In this document: positions 6,858-12,969 of the stretch, in pieces
How the letters are laid out: each line of letters begins with the position of its first letter
Numbering within the stretch: position 1 is the stretch's first letter
From: an uncultured Candidatus Saccharibacteria bacterium
Lineage (GTDB): Bacteria; Patescibacteriota; Saccharimonadia; Saccharimonadales; Saccharimonadaceae
NCBI GenBank assembly: GCA_938049075.1
Contig: CALICZ010000164.1
Coordinates: 1 to 16,083, forward strand
Length of the DNA: 16,083 bases
Reading direction: 5' to 3'
The notes under the pieces: model-generated
Seen by the model: only the letters and a program-made list of their open reading frames with translations
The model's database searches: none
What the model was told of the DNA's origin: nothing
Made by a program: the position numbers and the translations under genes

Positions 6858-7279
6858 GCTGGGATCTCACCGCAATCAAAACAAAACGTCATGTCCAGTC
6901 GGTTAGCGACCTGACGGAAGAAGACTGCGTGCCGCTTGAGCGCCAGCAGATGATCGCCGAGCTAAAAAAGGCTGCCAAAGCATGCGATGCGCAGCTAGAC
7001 ACGCGCAACCCGTCGTGGCTTGTGATGGAGAAGAAAGAGTGGCTGATCGAATTCAGCCTGAGCAAGCATAGGGAGCAACTCATCACGATGGGGCTGCGCG
7101 TCCGGGGTAGTAGGGAGCCAACGGAGGTATTTGCGTATCTTATCCAGCAGCTTGGCATGCGGCTGGTGGAGTGGAGCACTGGCGAGTTCCTGGATCTATC
7201 AAAGCAGAGCAGCTTCGGCCGCTGGCAGGAGTGGAGCGAGCGGGTGCTGCAAAATAGTGTAAAATTACCAAAAGCATAA
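6854..7279 (+). CDS. Hypothetical protein, third gene of the aspS operon
   Basis: 141-aa protein not recognised. It appears soluble, with a charged helical first half (LERQQMIAELKKAAKACDA), a central stretch with alternating hydrophobics (SWLVMEKKEWLIEFSLSK) and a Trp-rich end (VEWSTGEFL, GRWQEWSERVL). No membrane segment or metal motif is visible. Its ATG overlaps the kinase stop (ATGA), the standard sign of translational coupling, so the two proteins are likely made together and may act in one process. A weak inverted repeat follows, but no clear terminator separates it from the convergent hydrolase gene at 7316. Confidence 0.7.
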   Translation: MSWDLTAIKTKRHVQSVSDLTEEDCVPLERQQMIAELKKAAKACDAQLDTRNPSWLVMEKKEWLIEFSLSKHREQLITMGLRVRGSREPTEVFAYLIQQLGMRLVEWSTGEFLDLSKQSSFGRWQEWSERVLQNSVKLPKA

Positions 7280-7315
7280 GCGCGCGTGCGATTACGGGAG
7301 CTGCGGGATAGCCAG

Positions 7316-7978
7316 CTACGATAATTCTATTGTTTCTACGCGTCGATATTCCACCCCAACCTCTGCTGCAGCCGCTGTGCACAGTGTATCAATTAAGCCC
7401 TTGCCGGCGTCGCTCAAGATAGCGTCATGAACAGGGAAGGCGAGGCGCGGGGTGACGGTCTGCAAAAAGCTGCGTACTTCGGAGAACTTGAGCCATGGTG
7501 CGGCCACAGGCAGGGCGAGGACATCGATGGGGCGCTGCGGCAAAGCGAAGGAATCGCCAGGGTAGTAGATGCGATTGTTGATAAGCACAGCAAGGTTGTG
7601 GAGGCGCGGGATATGTGGGCTCACCACGGCGTGCTCACCGCCAAAGAACTCGAGCGAGAATGGCCCGATCTGGCGCGTGTCACCAGGTGCTGCGGCTATT
7701 GCATGACGGACAGAGAGTATGCCTTCTGGCAGAGATATCGTTGTGCTATCTACAATGATATCATCAACACTTATAATCTCTGCTTCAGGAAATGCCTGTA
7801 TAATACGCTTGATGAGCGCAGGGCTACAGTGGTCAGGATGGGCATGAGTAATGAGAACTGCCGCTACCTGCTGCGGCATAACAAAGTCGTCGGTGTATAC
7901 ACCTGGGTCGACGACCAAGCTTTGGCCGTTGATTGTAATAGTAAAGCAAGAGTGGGAGAATTTCGTTAGTGTTGTCAT
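7316..7978 (-). CDS. Metallo-beta-lactamase-fold hydrolase, UlaG-like
   Basis: 220-aa cytosolic metal-dependent hydrolase. The signature THAHPDH (His45, His47, Asp49, His50) is preceded by the short N-terminal strand pair with SLVVDPG, as in UlaG/YtnP-type proteins. Further ligands are likely His in FFGGEHAV, Asp in YPGDSF and His in FPVHDA near the C-terminus. This layout is typical of the DUF/UlaG branch annotated as MBL-fold metal-dependent hydrolase; known members cleave lactones or phosphoesters, but the substrate here is open. The ATG at 7978 is chosen over an earlier in-frame ATG at 8077 because homologous-looking sequence starts here and a TATACT box lies 6 nt upstream. Confidence 0.85.
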   Translation of the reverse strand: MTTLTKFSHSCFTITINGQSLVVDPGVYTDDFVMPQQVAAVLITHAHPDHCSPALIKRIIQAFPEAEIISVDDIIVDSTTISLPEGILSVRHAIAAAPGDTRQIGPFSLEFFGGEHAVVSPHIPRLHNLAVLINNRIYYPGDSFALPQRPIDVLALPVAAPWLKFSEVRSFLQTVTPRLAFPVHDAILSDAGKGLIDTLCTAAAAEVGVEYRRVETIELS

Positions 7979-7984
7979 ACATCT

Positions 7985-7990
7985 AGTATA
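7985..7990 (-). promoter_or_regulatory. -10 box of the MBL-fold hydrolase gene
   Basis: Minus-strand TATACT, 6 nt before the ATG at 7978, with no Shine-Dalgarno. No good -35 is visible. It fits the leaderless pattern of the window. Confidence 0.5.
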
Positions 7991-8225
7991 GCGGAGACGA
8001 GGGTGAAGCGATAGGTTGCTTCTTGCCGTGGTACTGGTTGAGAATATTTGACAGGTGTCAGTAACTAGAGGGCTCACTATAGTAAAGATACATATGTACG
8101 CTTCTAAATCGCTTCCTAGTGCGGGAGCTGAAAAGCATAACTATGGCGTAGTAGCAATTTCTGATATTTCACAGACAGAATAGTAGGCAGGAGGGAGATA
8201 GTCCTGAAAGTAAGCTAGGAAATCA

Positions 8226-8254
8226 TTGTGCTATCACCAGAAATGTGGCATTAT
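8226..8254 (+). promoter_or_regulatory. Promoter of the small alpha/beta hydrolase gene
   Basis: -35 TTGTGC (8226-8231) and -10 CATTAT (8249-8254) with 17-nt spacing and 6 nt to the ATG at 8261. Both boxes are imperfect; TTATAG, shifted by two bases, is an alternative -10. Confidence 0.45.
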
Positions 8255-8260
8255 AGCTGT

Positions 8261-8842
8261 ATGAATAAAACGATTCTCTTTGTGCCGGGCTTCCAAGAAG
8301 GGCGCGCCGACCGCGATTATGATACACTTATGAACCGCTGGCGAACAATGGGCTACGCGGTGGAATTTGTACCAATTCAATGGCATCGCACTATGCAAAA
8401 ACAGTGGTTGCATACGCTACATGAGCAGTATCGACAGCATGATCCAGCCGAGACCATCCTGGCTGGTTTCTCATTTGGGGCGTGTATTGCATTCTTAGCG
8501 GCGTGCGAGCGGGCACCAAGCGAGCTGTGGCTCTTTTCGTTGTCGCCGTCATTTGCAGAGTGCGCGGAGTATTGGTCTAAGCGCAATTGGCGCACTATTG
8601 GTAAGCGACGGCTCGAATATGCCAAGCAGGTGAGTTTGGTGGCGACTGCACAGCGCATCGCGTGCCCTGTACAGATTTTCGTTGGCTCGGAGGAGTTTGT
8701 CAAATGGCCAGAGATGAAACTTGTCTTTGATACTGCCGTGCAACATATCCCCACTGTCCATGGCACAGTGGTAGAAGGCGCTGGGCATGCAGTAGATGAT
8801 CCGCGGTATGTGGCGGCGGTGTGCGACGCAATAGAGCGGTAG
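8261..8842 (+). CDS. Small alpha/beta-fold hydrolase
   Basis: 193-aa cytosolic hydrolase of the alpha/beta fold. The first strand leads into the oxyanion loop (ILFVPGFQEG, ~5-14). The nucleophile elbow is GFSFGA with Ser71, and the catalytic His is in GAGHAVDDPRY near the C-terminus. The acid residue is probably in FVGSEE (~153-158). The small size leaves little room for a lid. Substrate unknown; esterase or thioesterase activity is typical of such proteins. The ATG at 8261 is preferred over 8228 because it directly precedes the first strand and follows the -10 box by 6 nt. It is divergent from the MBL-fold gene. Confidence 0.85.
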   Translation: MNKTILFVPGFQEGRADRDYDTLMNRWRTMGYAVEFVPIQWHRTMQKQWLHTLHEQYRQHDPAETILAGFSFGACIAFLAACERAPSELWLFSLSPSFAECAEYWSKRNWRTIGKRRLEYAKQVSLVATAQRIACPVQIFVGSEEFVKWPEMKLVFDTAVQHIPTVHGTVVEGAGHAVDDPRYVAAVCDAIER

Positions 8843-8845
8843 CTA

Positions 8846-8854
8846 TGGTATAAT
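8846..8854 (+). promoter_or_regulatory. Extended -10 promoter of a short transcription unit
   Basis: TGG-TATAAT, the same extended -10 as in front of aspS, placed 3 nt after the hydrolase stop. It should drive a transcript of about 170 nt that ends at the hairpin at 8991-9021. Confidence 0.6.
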
Positions 8855-8907
8855 ATAGGCAACTATGACGAGAACACACGACACCTATTGATGTGATTGG
8901 TGGGACG

Positions 8908-8982
8908 ATGACGGTATTTGCACCAGATGAAGAAGAGAGGGTTTTGCGAGCACTACGTCAGGAAGACCAAAAGCAGCAATAA
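8908..8982 (+). CDS. Possible micro-ORF, 24-29 aa, perhaps frameshifted
   Basis: Charged peptide MTVFAPDEEERVLRALRQED followed by QKQQ. The frame is open upstream to 8869, and a GTG at 8893 would add MIGG T before it. The ATG nearest the promoter (8865) is in a different frame and stops after eight codons (MTRTHDTY). Skipping one base in the run at 8883-8889 would join both into a ~39-residue protein, so a frameshift, a read error or a real micro-ORF are all possible. The promoter (8846-8854) and hairpin (8991-9021) frame it tightly. A non-coding small RNA is the other reading. Confidence 0.3.
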   Translation: MTVFAPDEEERVLRALRQEDQKQQ

Positions 8983-8990
8983 GCAATGGA

Positions 8991-9029
8991 GCTACGCTAG
9001 CCGTTTATGAGCTAGCGTAGCGTGAGTTT
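8991..9029. terminator. Hairpin, likely terminator between convergent units
   Basis: Perfect 11-bp stem GCTACGCTAGC / GCTAGCGTAGC (8991-9001, 9011-9021) with a 9-nt loop. On the plus strand it is followed after five bases by TTTT; on the minus strand no T-run follows. It sits directly at the 3' end of the secreted hydrolase gene and after the micro-ORF. Confidence 0.65.
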
Positions 9030-9976
9030 TATTGTATGTGCTTTGTCTCGACATCCTGCCAGTCGCTATTGTGTCGGAGCTCGGCGTTATCGCTAGCGAA
9101 GACCGCTTTTGCTTCGGTGCTATCGCTCAGAGTCCAGAGGAACCAGGCAGTCATGTAGGCATCGCCATATTCCAGCACGTCTTTGTGACCAACGGTCTTG
9201 CGCCGCGCGATGACGCTTGGTTTATCTGTGCTAAGGGCTTGGAAGTTCTGTTGTAAGTCGCCCAGTGGGCTAATGGCAAGGTTGTCGCTTGGGCCAGTGC
9301 CAGCCATCATGTAGGTGGCTGTCTTGAGCTTGCTGGTGTCGTAGTGCCAGTTGTTGCCGTTTGCGATGCCATGGCCAACTGCGCTAGCAGTGTAGAGAGA
9401 GGTATAGCGGTTACTATTGCTATATTTTGTCGCGGCATTGACAGCACCGGCTCCGCCTTGGGAATGCCCGGTGATGCCGATCTTGCTCGTATTGACAAAT
9501 CCCTTGATAGGGCTGCTCTCGGCAGTGTTGAGTTCTAGTGCGGTATCAAGCATGGTCGATGTCGTTGCGCCAGTGCCTGTCCAGCCATCCTCATTCCCAA
9601 TGACAACAAAACCCCAACTGGCCAAATGCTCGAAGATTGGCGCATAAGTAGACGCAGGTGTAGCGGTTCCATTGACCATCAGCACAAGTGGGAAGGTTTG
9701 GCCCGGAGCGGTGCGCTGTGGGGTGTAGATATGATACTCTTTGATGGCTGCGTTATCGCTGTGATGAGTGTGGTGCGCAACGTGGTAGGGGCCTGGCTTA
9801 GTATAACGCTGCTCTAATGTGCCACTAGGGCTCAACTTCGCAGCGTAACCCTTTGCCACGCCGTCATCGCCAGTGATACTTTGGTTGAGATAGTTCATAT
9901 AAAGCACAAGCAGTACAAAGCACACCAAGAGTATTGCTATGATGATACCCAGAATTTTCAGAAGCTTTTTCGCCAT
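9029..9976 (-). CDS. Membrane-anchored extracytoplasmic alpha/beta hydrolase
   Basis: 315-aa hydrolase with an N-terminal membrane anchor or uncleaved signal (residues ~5-27, LLKILGIIIAILLVCFVLLV) after MAKK, so the enzyme faces outwards. A Thr/His-rich linker (YHVAHHTHHSD) precedes the domain. The nucleophile elbow is GHSQGG with Ser172, after strand SKIGIT. The likely acid is Asp in GTGPSDN and the catalytic His is in VGHKDVL. The layout recalls chlorophyllase/PAF-acetylhydrolase/cutinase-like esterases, which act on lipid or polyester esters; the substrate is not assignable. The ATG at 9976 has AAAGGAGG 8 nt upstream. The promoter lies under a 25-bp palindrome, so expression is probably switched by a repressor. 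The gene stands alone and ends at the hairpin at 8991-9021. Confidence 0.88.
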   Translation of the reverse strand: MAKKLLKILGIIIAILLVCFVLLVLYMNYLNQSITGDDGVAKGYAAKLSPSGTLEQRYTKPGPYHVAHHTHHSDNAAIKEYHIYTPQRTAPGQTFPLVLMVNGTATPASTYAPIFEHLASWGFVVIGNEDGWTGTGATTSTMLDTALELNTAESSPIKGFVNTSKIGITGHSQGGAGAVNAATKYSNSNRYTSLYTASAVGHGIANGNNWHYDTSKLKTATYMMAGTGPSDNLAISPLGDLQQNFQALSTDKPSVIARRKTVGHKDVLEYGDAYMTAWFLWTLSDSTEAKAVFASDNAELRHNSDWQDVETKHIQ

Positions 9977-10016
9977 TGCTATATCCTCCTTTAGCTAATA
10001 ATAGTAATGATATTAT

Positions 10017-10041
10017 TTACTATACACCGAGTGTATAGTAA
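10017..10041. promoter_or_regulatory. Perfect 25-bp palindromic operator
   Basis: Arms TTACTATACAC and GTGTATAGTAA (11 bp each) around CGA. It fills the whole spacer of the hydrolase promoter and covers the -10 box, the classic place for a dimeric repressor. The regulator is not in the window and its family is not assigned. Confidence 0.75.
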
Positions 10042-10047
10042 TGGCAA
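10019..10047 (-). promoter_or_regulatory. Promoter of the extracytoplasmic hydrolase gene
   Basis: Minus-strand -35 TTGCCA (10042-10047) and -10 TATAGT (10019-10024), 17-nt spacing, each 5/6 to consensus. A ~35-nt leader with AAAGGAGG follows. Confidence 0.75.
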
Positions 10048-10144
10048 GGGAGAGTGATTTCTTTTTTACACGGTATATTTTGGCTCTGTTAGTAAGAGAT
10101 TAAGTGACTTTACCCCTTGGCTATGACAATGAAACGCCTAAGCA

Positions 10145-10174
10145 TTGCACTCACAAGAGCCAACGGTATATACT
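10145..10174 (+). promoter_or_regulatory. Promoter of the IMPase-family gene
   Basis: -10 TATACT (10169-10174) with a weak -35 TTGCAC (10145-10150) at 18 nt. The ATG at 10182 is 7 nt after the -10 box; the ATG at 10176 would be only one base after it, so the later start is preferred. Confidence 0.55.
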
Positions 10175-10181
10175 GATGAGC

Positions 10182-10955
10182 ATGTACGAACAAGAACTTC
10201 ATACCGCGCAGCGGATTGCTCGCGAGGCGGGCGGTATTATGCGCCGCTATTTTGATGGCGACCAACAGTGCCAGACCAAGGCGGATGGCACGCCAGTGAC
10301 AATTGCCGATACAACAATCAACTCGCTGGTGATCCAACGCCTTCATGAGACCTTCCCGGACGATGGCGTCATTGGCGAAGAGGAGAGCACGACGGGCTAT
10401 GGCCTGGGGCGGAAGTGGCTGTGCGATCCGGTCGACGGCACAAAGGCCTTTACCTGGGGCGTGCCCACAGCAATGTTTTCGCTCGCACTGGTAGTTGATG
10501 GTGTGCCAACCGTCGGTGTTGGCTATGAACCAATGACAGATCGGCTCTACTGGGCAGTGCGTGGCAATGGTGCCTTTTGTAACGGTACGCGGCTGCAGGT
10601 GAATTACCAGACGCTTACAGAGGGGGTCTTTGCGGCGTCGTGTAGCTATGCAAATATTCGCCGCCATGAATATTATGATAAGCTGATCGAACGCAAGGTG
10701 AGCACGGCAAGCATTAGTGGCGCAGTAGCCAAGAGTATTCGCGTGGCTGAGGGGCGCTTCGTTGGGTATTATGCCGAGAAGGTGAATGCGTATGATATGG
10801 CAGCGGTGCACGTTATTGTTGAGGAGGCTGGTGGTAAGATGACGAGTGTATCGGGCCAGCCGCTTAATTATGCGCAGCCATTTCGTGGCGCGCTTGTGTC
10901 TAATGGTGTCGTACACGATGAGCTGATGGCAATAGTGCACGATGAGTGCTCATAA
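10182..10955 (+). CDS. Inositol-monophosphatase-family phosphatase (IMPase/HisN-like)
   Basis: 257-aa Mg-dependent phosphomonoesterase. The N-terminal helix (ELHTAQRIAREAGGIMRRYF) is typical. Metal-site motifs are GEEES (Glu66/Glu67), DPVDGTKAF (Asp82, Asp85, Thr87) and AYDMAAVHVIVEEAGG near the C-terminus, so the three Mg-binding motifs are intact. Members dephosphorylate inositol phosphate, histidinol phosphate, fructose-1,6-bisphosphate or 3'-phosphoadenosine phosphate. The stretch WLCDPVDGTKAFTWG looks most like the HisN/IMPase branch, but no histidine genes are near, so the substrate is open. The start was chosen from the -10 spacing. Its stop overlaps the convergent polymerase gene's stop by 6 nt, so no separate terminator fits between them. 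Confidence 0.9.
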   Translation: MYEQELHTAQRIAREAGGIMRRYFDGDQQCQTKADGTPVTIADTTINSLVIQRLHETFPDDGVIGEEESTTGYGLGRKWLCDPVDGTKAFTWGVPTAMFSLALVVDGVPTVGVGYEPMTDRLYWAVRGNGAFCNGTRLQVNYQTLTEGVFAASCSYANIRRHEYYDKLIERKVSTASISGAVAKSIRVAEGRFVGYYAEKVNAYDMAAVHVIVEEAGGKMTSVSGQPLNYAQPFRGALVSNGVVHDELMAIVHDECS

Positions 10956-12182
10956 ATACCGCACGCTGCCAAATGGTATTTTGCGCTTCATCTGCGTGGC
11001 AATGCCGAGAGTGTCGGCTGGCTGGACGGTGTGTGGGCCGTAGAATTGGTTGATCTCGTCGATCGCGGTAGTGAGAGCCTGGCGATCTGATGGGTCGTCG
11101 AAGAGTGCGAGCTGTGCGTCTGCCTCGCTTGTGAGGAGATAACACGATATGCCAATCTCATAGGCGGGCAGTGGCATCGACCTGGTGAGCCGCTTGACGA
11201 TCTGGAATAGCGTAGCACCATCGCACAACGGCTGTTCGCGGCGCTCGTGGTTGTGCCAGCGGCCTGCTTGGTAGCTCTTGGCATAGAGGCGCACACCACG
11301 GGCGCGCACGTATTGCTGCCGGAGCGCAGCCGCGATGTCTTCGCAGAGGACGTGGAAGCGGCGCAAGACTTGATCGTAATTGAGGTTTGGCTGATCGAGG
11401 ACGAACTGTCGCCCGACTGTCTTAAGCGGGCGCTCATCACTATCTACCTCCCAACCGCGCAGCCGCTTATACCAGTCGCGTCCTGGCTTGCCATGAAACA
11501 CCATGTGCTCGAGCGTTGCTTCGTCTGCAGCCAGAAAGTCCAGTGGTGTCTGGATACCAACCTGGTGGAGGCGCTTGCTATAACCAGCGGCAATACCAGT
11601 GAGGTCTTCGAGCGATAGTGTAGCGAGTACTGCGTGAAGATTATCTGCAGTGATGCAAGTCAGGCCGTCAGGCTTATTGATACCGGCAGCAATCTTAGCT
11701 AGCCAGCGGTTGGTGCCAATACCAACATTGCAGCGCATGTAGTCGCCAACCTCGCTACGGAGGCGCTGCTTGATCTCCTGGCCAATCGCCAGTGCGCCGC
11801 GTGCTCGGATGTCAGGTGGGCTTTGGCTTAGGTCGATCACCCCTTCATCAATGCTTTTCATGGTGGCATTGGGCGAGTAGTCGCTGAGGATGGTTGCAAG
11901 TCGGTGATAGACATAGCGATACTTGGGTGGATCGCTTTCTAGCGGAACAATATCAGGGCAAAGTAGCCGCGCCGCAGGCAAGCGCATGCCAGTACGGACA
12001 CCACGTGCTTTGGCTTCGTAGCTTGCGGTGACGATAGTCGCGTGTTGGTTGCGCCGATTAACGATGACAACTGGCCGGTGGCGGAGCAACGGCCGAGATT
12101 GTTGCTCGATCGTGGCAAAGCAGCTATTGAGATCGATATGCATCATCAGTGGTGGGGCGGGGTTGATATTGCTATGAGACAT
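10950..12182 (-). CDS. dinB: Y-family (DinB/Pol IV-type) translesion DNA polymerase
   Basis: 410-aa error-prone polymerase that copies damaged DNA. Motif HIDLNSCFATIE gives metal-binding Asp17 and the steric-gate position Phe22. The second catalytic motif is SIDEGVIDL with Asp112/Glu113 (the usual form is SIDEA). A helix-hairpin-helix-like stretch lies at ~190-225 and the little-finger domain follows. QLALF (357-361) matches the beta-clamp-binding motif; about 49 residues follow it, whereas in E. coli Pol IV it is at the very end. The protein is longer than the ~350 aa of Pol IV. The ATG at 12182 overlaps the upstream companion gene by 11 nt, so translation is likely coupled. An ATG at 12146/12143 closer to the HIDLNS motif is the alternative start. 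Confidence 0.93.
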   Translation of the reverse strand: MSHSNINPAPPLMMHIDLNSCFATIEQQSRPLLRHRPVVIVNRRNQHATIVTASYEAKARGVRTGMRLPAARLLCPDIVPLESDPPKYRYVYHRLATILSDYSPNATMKSIDEGVIDLSQSPPDIRARGALAIGQEIKQRLRSEVGDYMRCNVGIGTNRWLAKIAAGINKPDGLTCITADNLHAVLATLSLEDLTGIAAGYSKRLHQVGIQTPLDFLAADEATLEHMVFHGKPGRDWYKRLRGWEVDSDERPLKTVGRQFVLDQPNLNYDQVLRRFHVLCEDIAAALRQQYVRARGVRLYAKSYQAGRWHNHERREQPLCDGATLFQIVKRLTRSMPLPAYEIGISCYLLTSEADAQLALFDDPSDRQALTTAIDEINQFYGPHTVQPADTLGIATQMKRKIPFGSVRYL

Positions 12183-12438
12183 GATCAGCCTCGCGTGTGA
12201 GCCGCCATACCAGTGTGATACTGTCAAACTCAAGGCGGTAATCAGCCTGCTCATCTGTTACATCGAAGATATGCATCGTACGTGCACCGCGCTGATGCTC
12301 GAAGCCCAGGCCGATTCGCCTGATCGTCACTTCCTGGCCATTGCCGCGTCGAAATTTGACTGGCTGACATGGCTGGTGCCCACGCCGAAAAATCGCTACC
12401 ACCTCCACGACTTCATCAAGATATAGTTCATCATCCAT
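12172..12438 (-). CDS. 88-aa companion of the Y-family polymerase, unknown function
   Basis: Small soluble protein MDDELYLDEVVEVVAIFRRG..., rich in beta-type alternation (VKFRRGNGQEVTIRRI; ADYRLEFDSITLVWRL). It resembles, as far as memory allows, the small uncharacterised domain (DUF6504) found beside Y-family polymerase or ImuB-type genes in other bacteria; this must be checked by profile search. Its stop lies inside the dinB start region (overlap 12172-12182), so both are made from one mRNA and it should act with the polymerase. The ATG at 12438 follows a TATACT box by 7 nt; the frame extends to 12519 but that part covers the promoter. Confidence 0.75.
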   Translation of the reverse strand: MDDELYLDEVVEVVAIFRRGHQPCQPVKFRRGNGQEVTIRRIGLGFEHQRGARTMHIFDVTDEQADYRLEFDSITLVWRLTREADHVS

Positions 12439-12445
12439 TGTTCTT

Positions 12446-12474
12446 AGTATAGCGCATGAGCTAGGCATGGTCGA
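12446..12474 (-). promoter_or_regulatory. Promoter of the companion-dinB operon
   Basis: Minus-strand -35 TCGACC (12469-12474) and -10 TATACT (12446-12451) with 17-nt spacing, 7 nt before the ATG. No LexA-type box is visible near it, so SOS control is not supported. Confidence 0.6.
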
Positions 12475-12528
12475 CGAGTGAAAACATAGTAACAGAGGTA
12501 GAGTGTGCGTATACATCAAGTGATGTAT

Positions 12529-12537
12529 TGCTATACT
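12529..12537 (+). promoter_or_regulatory. Extended -10 promoter before the 38-aa ORF
   Basis: TGC-TATACT (TATACT at 12532-12537). A second TATACT lies at 12545-12550. Either would give a leader of roughly 65-80 nt for the ORF at 12623. Confidence 0.45.
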
Positions 12538-12572
12538 AGTACCCTATACTACCCTCGCTTTACAAGAAAACA

Positions 12573-12612
12573 CCCTATGGAAGTGAGATAAAACCTAACT
12601 TTTTGCATAGGG
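12573..12612 (+). repeat. Inverted repeat in the leader of the 38-aa ORF
   Basis: CCCTATG (12573-12579) pairs perfectly with CATAGGG (12606-12612), loop 26 nt. A further ACCCTAT copy at 12541-12547 could compete for the same partner. The closing arm ends 4 nt before the AAAGGA ribosome site, so folding could affect translation. Confidence 0.4.
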
Positions 12613-12622
12613 CTAAAGGAAA

Positions 12623-12739
12623 ATGACGCGCAGCTCTTACATACTGTATTGCCTCGCACAAGAGCATAGCGAAGACGAAGAAGAGGAAATTTTACAAAAT
12701 GAACAGCGCCAGCCGTTCTTGGCTAAGTTGTCACGATAA
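12623..12739 (+). CDS. Small acidic protein, 38 aa, unknown
   Basis: MTRSSYILYCLAQEHSEDEE... with a run of acidic residues in the middle (EHSEDEEEE) and a basic end (LAKLSR). It is not recognised. Support: an AAAGGA ribosome site close upstream, a promoter with extended -10 about 90 nt earlier, and an open frame with no other gene competing. Against: short length, and the ribosome site is only about 3-4 nt from the ATG. If real it would be a small, strongly charged protein that could bind a basic partner. Confidence 0.4.
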   Translation: MTRSSYILYCLAQEHSEDEEEEILQNEQRQPFLAKLSR

Positions 12740-12771
12740 GCTAATATAACAGAGCGGCGCAGCTCAGAAAA

Positions 12772-12948
12772 TTATTTCTGCTGCTTGCGGCTCTCGATGA
12801 ATATCATAATAAGCCAGATAATGACGACGATTGCTGCGAGCGAGAGCAGCCCGTTGATAACCCATGCGGCTAGCTTTAGTGCTGCACCAAGCAGCCACGC
12901 GGCAATAATGACAATAGCGATTGTGAGAATAAGTCGAGATAGTTTCAT
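12772..12948 (-). CDS. Small two-helix membrane protein, 58 aa
   Basis: MKLSRLILTIAIVIIAAWLL... : two hydrophobic helices (~5-20 and ~34-50) joined by a short loop (LKLAAWVING) and ending in a basic tail ESRKQQK. Positive ends suggest both termini in the cytoplasm. No family is recognised; such proteins often resemble phage-holin-like or small stress membrane proteins. The start is fixed by a TATACT box 6 nt upstream, shared as a palindrome with the divergent mutY-like gene. A weak GAGC/GCTC hairpin follows the stop at ~12751-12764. Confidence 0.65.
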   Translation of the reverse strand: MKLSRLILTIAIVIIAAWLLGAALKLAAWVINGLLSLAAIVVIIWLIMIFIESRKQQK

Positions 12949-12969
12949 CCTTCTAGTATACTATATTAT
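12949..12969. promoter_or_regulatory. 21-bp divergent promoter with one shared palindromic -10 box
   Basis: The palindrome AGTATACT (12955-12962) reads TATACT on both strands. On the plus strand it is 7 nt before the mutY-like ATG (12970); on the minus strand 6 nt before the small membrane protein ATG (12948). A plausible plus -35 is TCGAGA (12934-12939, 17-nt spacing), inside the other gene; the minus -35 is weak (TTGCGC, 12979-12984). Confidence 0.65.

Noticed and set aside
7293..7320. AGCTG/CAGCT hairpin between the aspS operon and the MBL-fold gene
   Set aside because: 5-bp stem without a T-run; too weak to call a terminator.
7427..7969. 180-aa open frame antisense to the MBL-fold gene
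   Set aside because: The minus-strand protein carries the complete HxHxDH site; the plus-strand translation has no motif and is a codon-bias shadow.
8094..8183. 29-aa open frame (MYASKSLPSAGAEK...) between the two hydrolase genes, with TATAGT 10 nt upstream and TTGACA at 8048-8053
   Set aside because: The two boxes are 24 nt apart, too far for one promoter, there is no ribosome site, and this length is expected by chance.
10071..10172. Repeated ACGGTATAT and inverted TTGGCTCT/AGAGCCAA before the IMPase-family gene
   Set aside because: Short (8-9 bp), 75-95 nt apart and not positioned around the promoter in a regulator-like way; likely chance.
10110..10940. 276-aa open frame antisense to the IMPase-family gene
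   Set aside because: It mirrors a gene with intact catalytic motifs, its own protein is rich in His, Cys and Arg with no recognisable fold, and it has no promoter or ribosome site.
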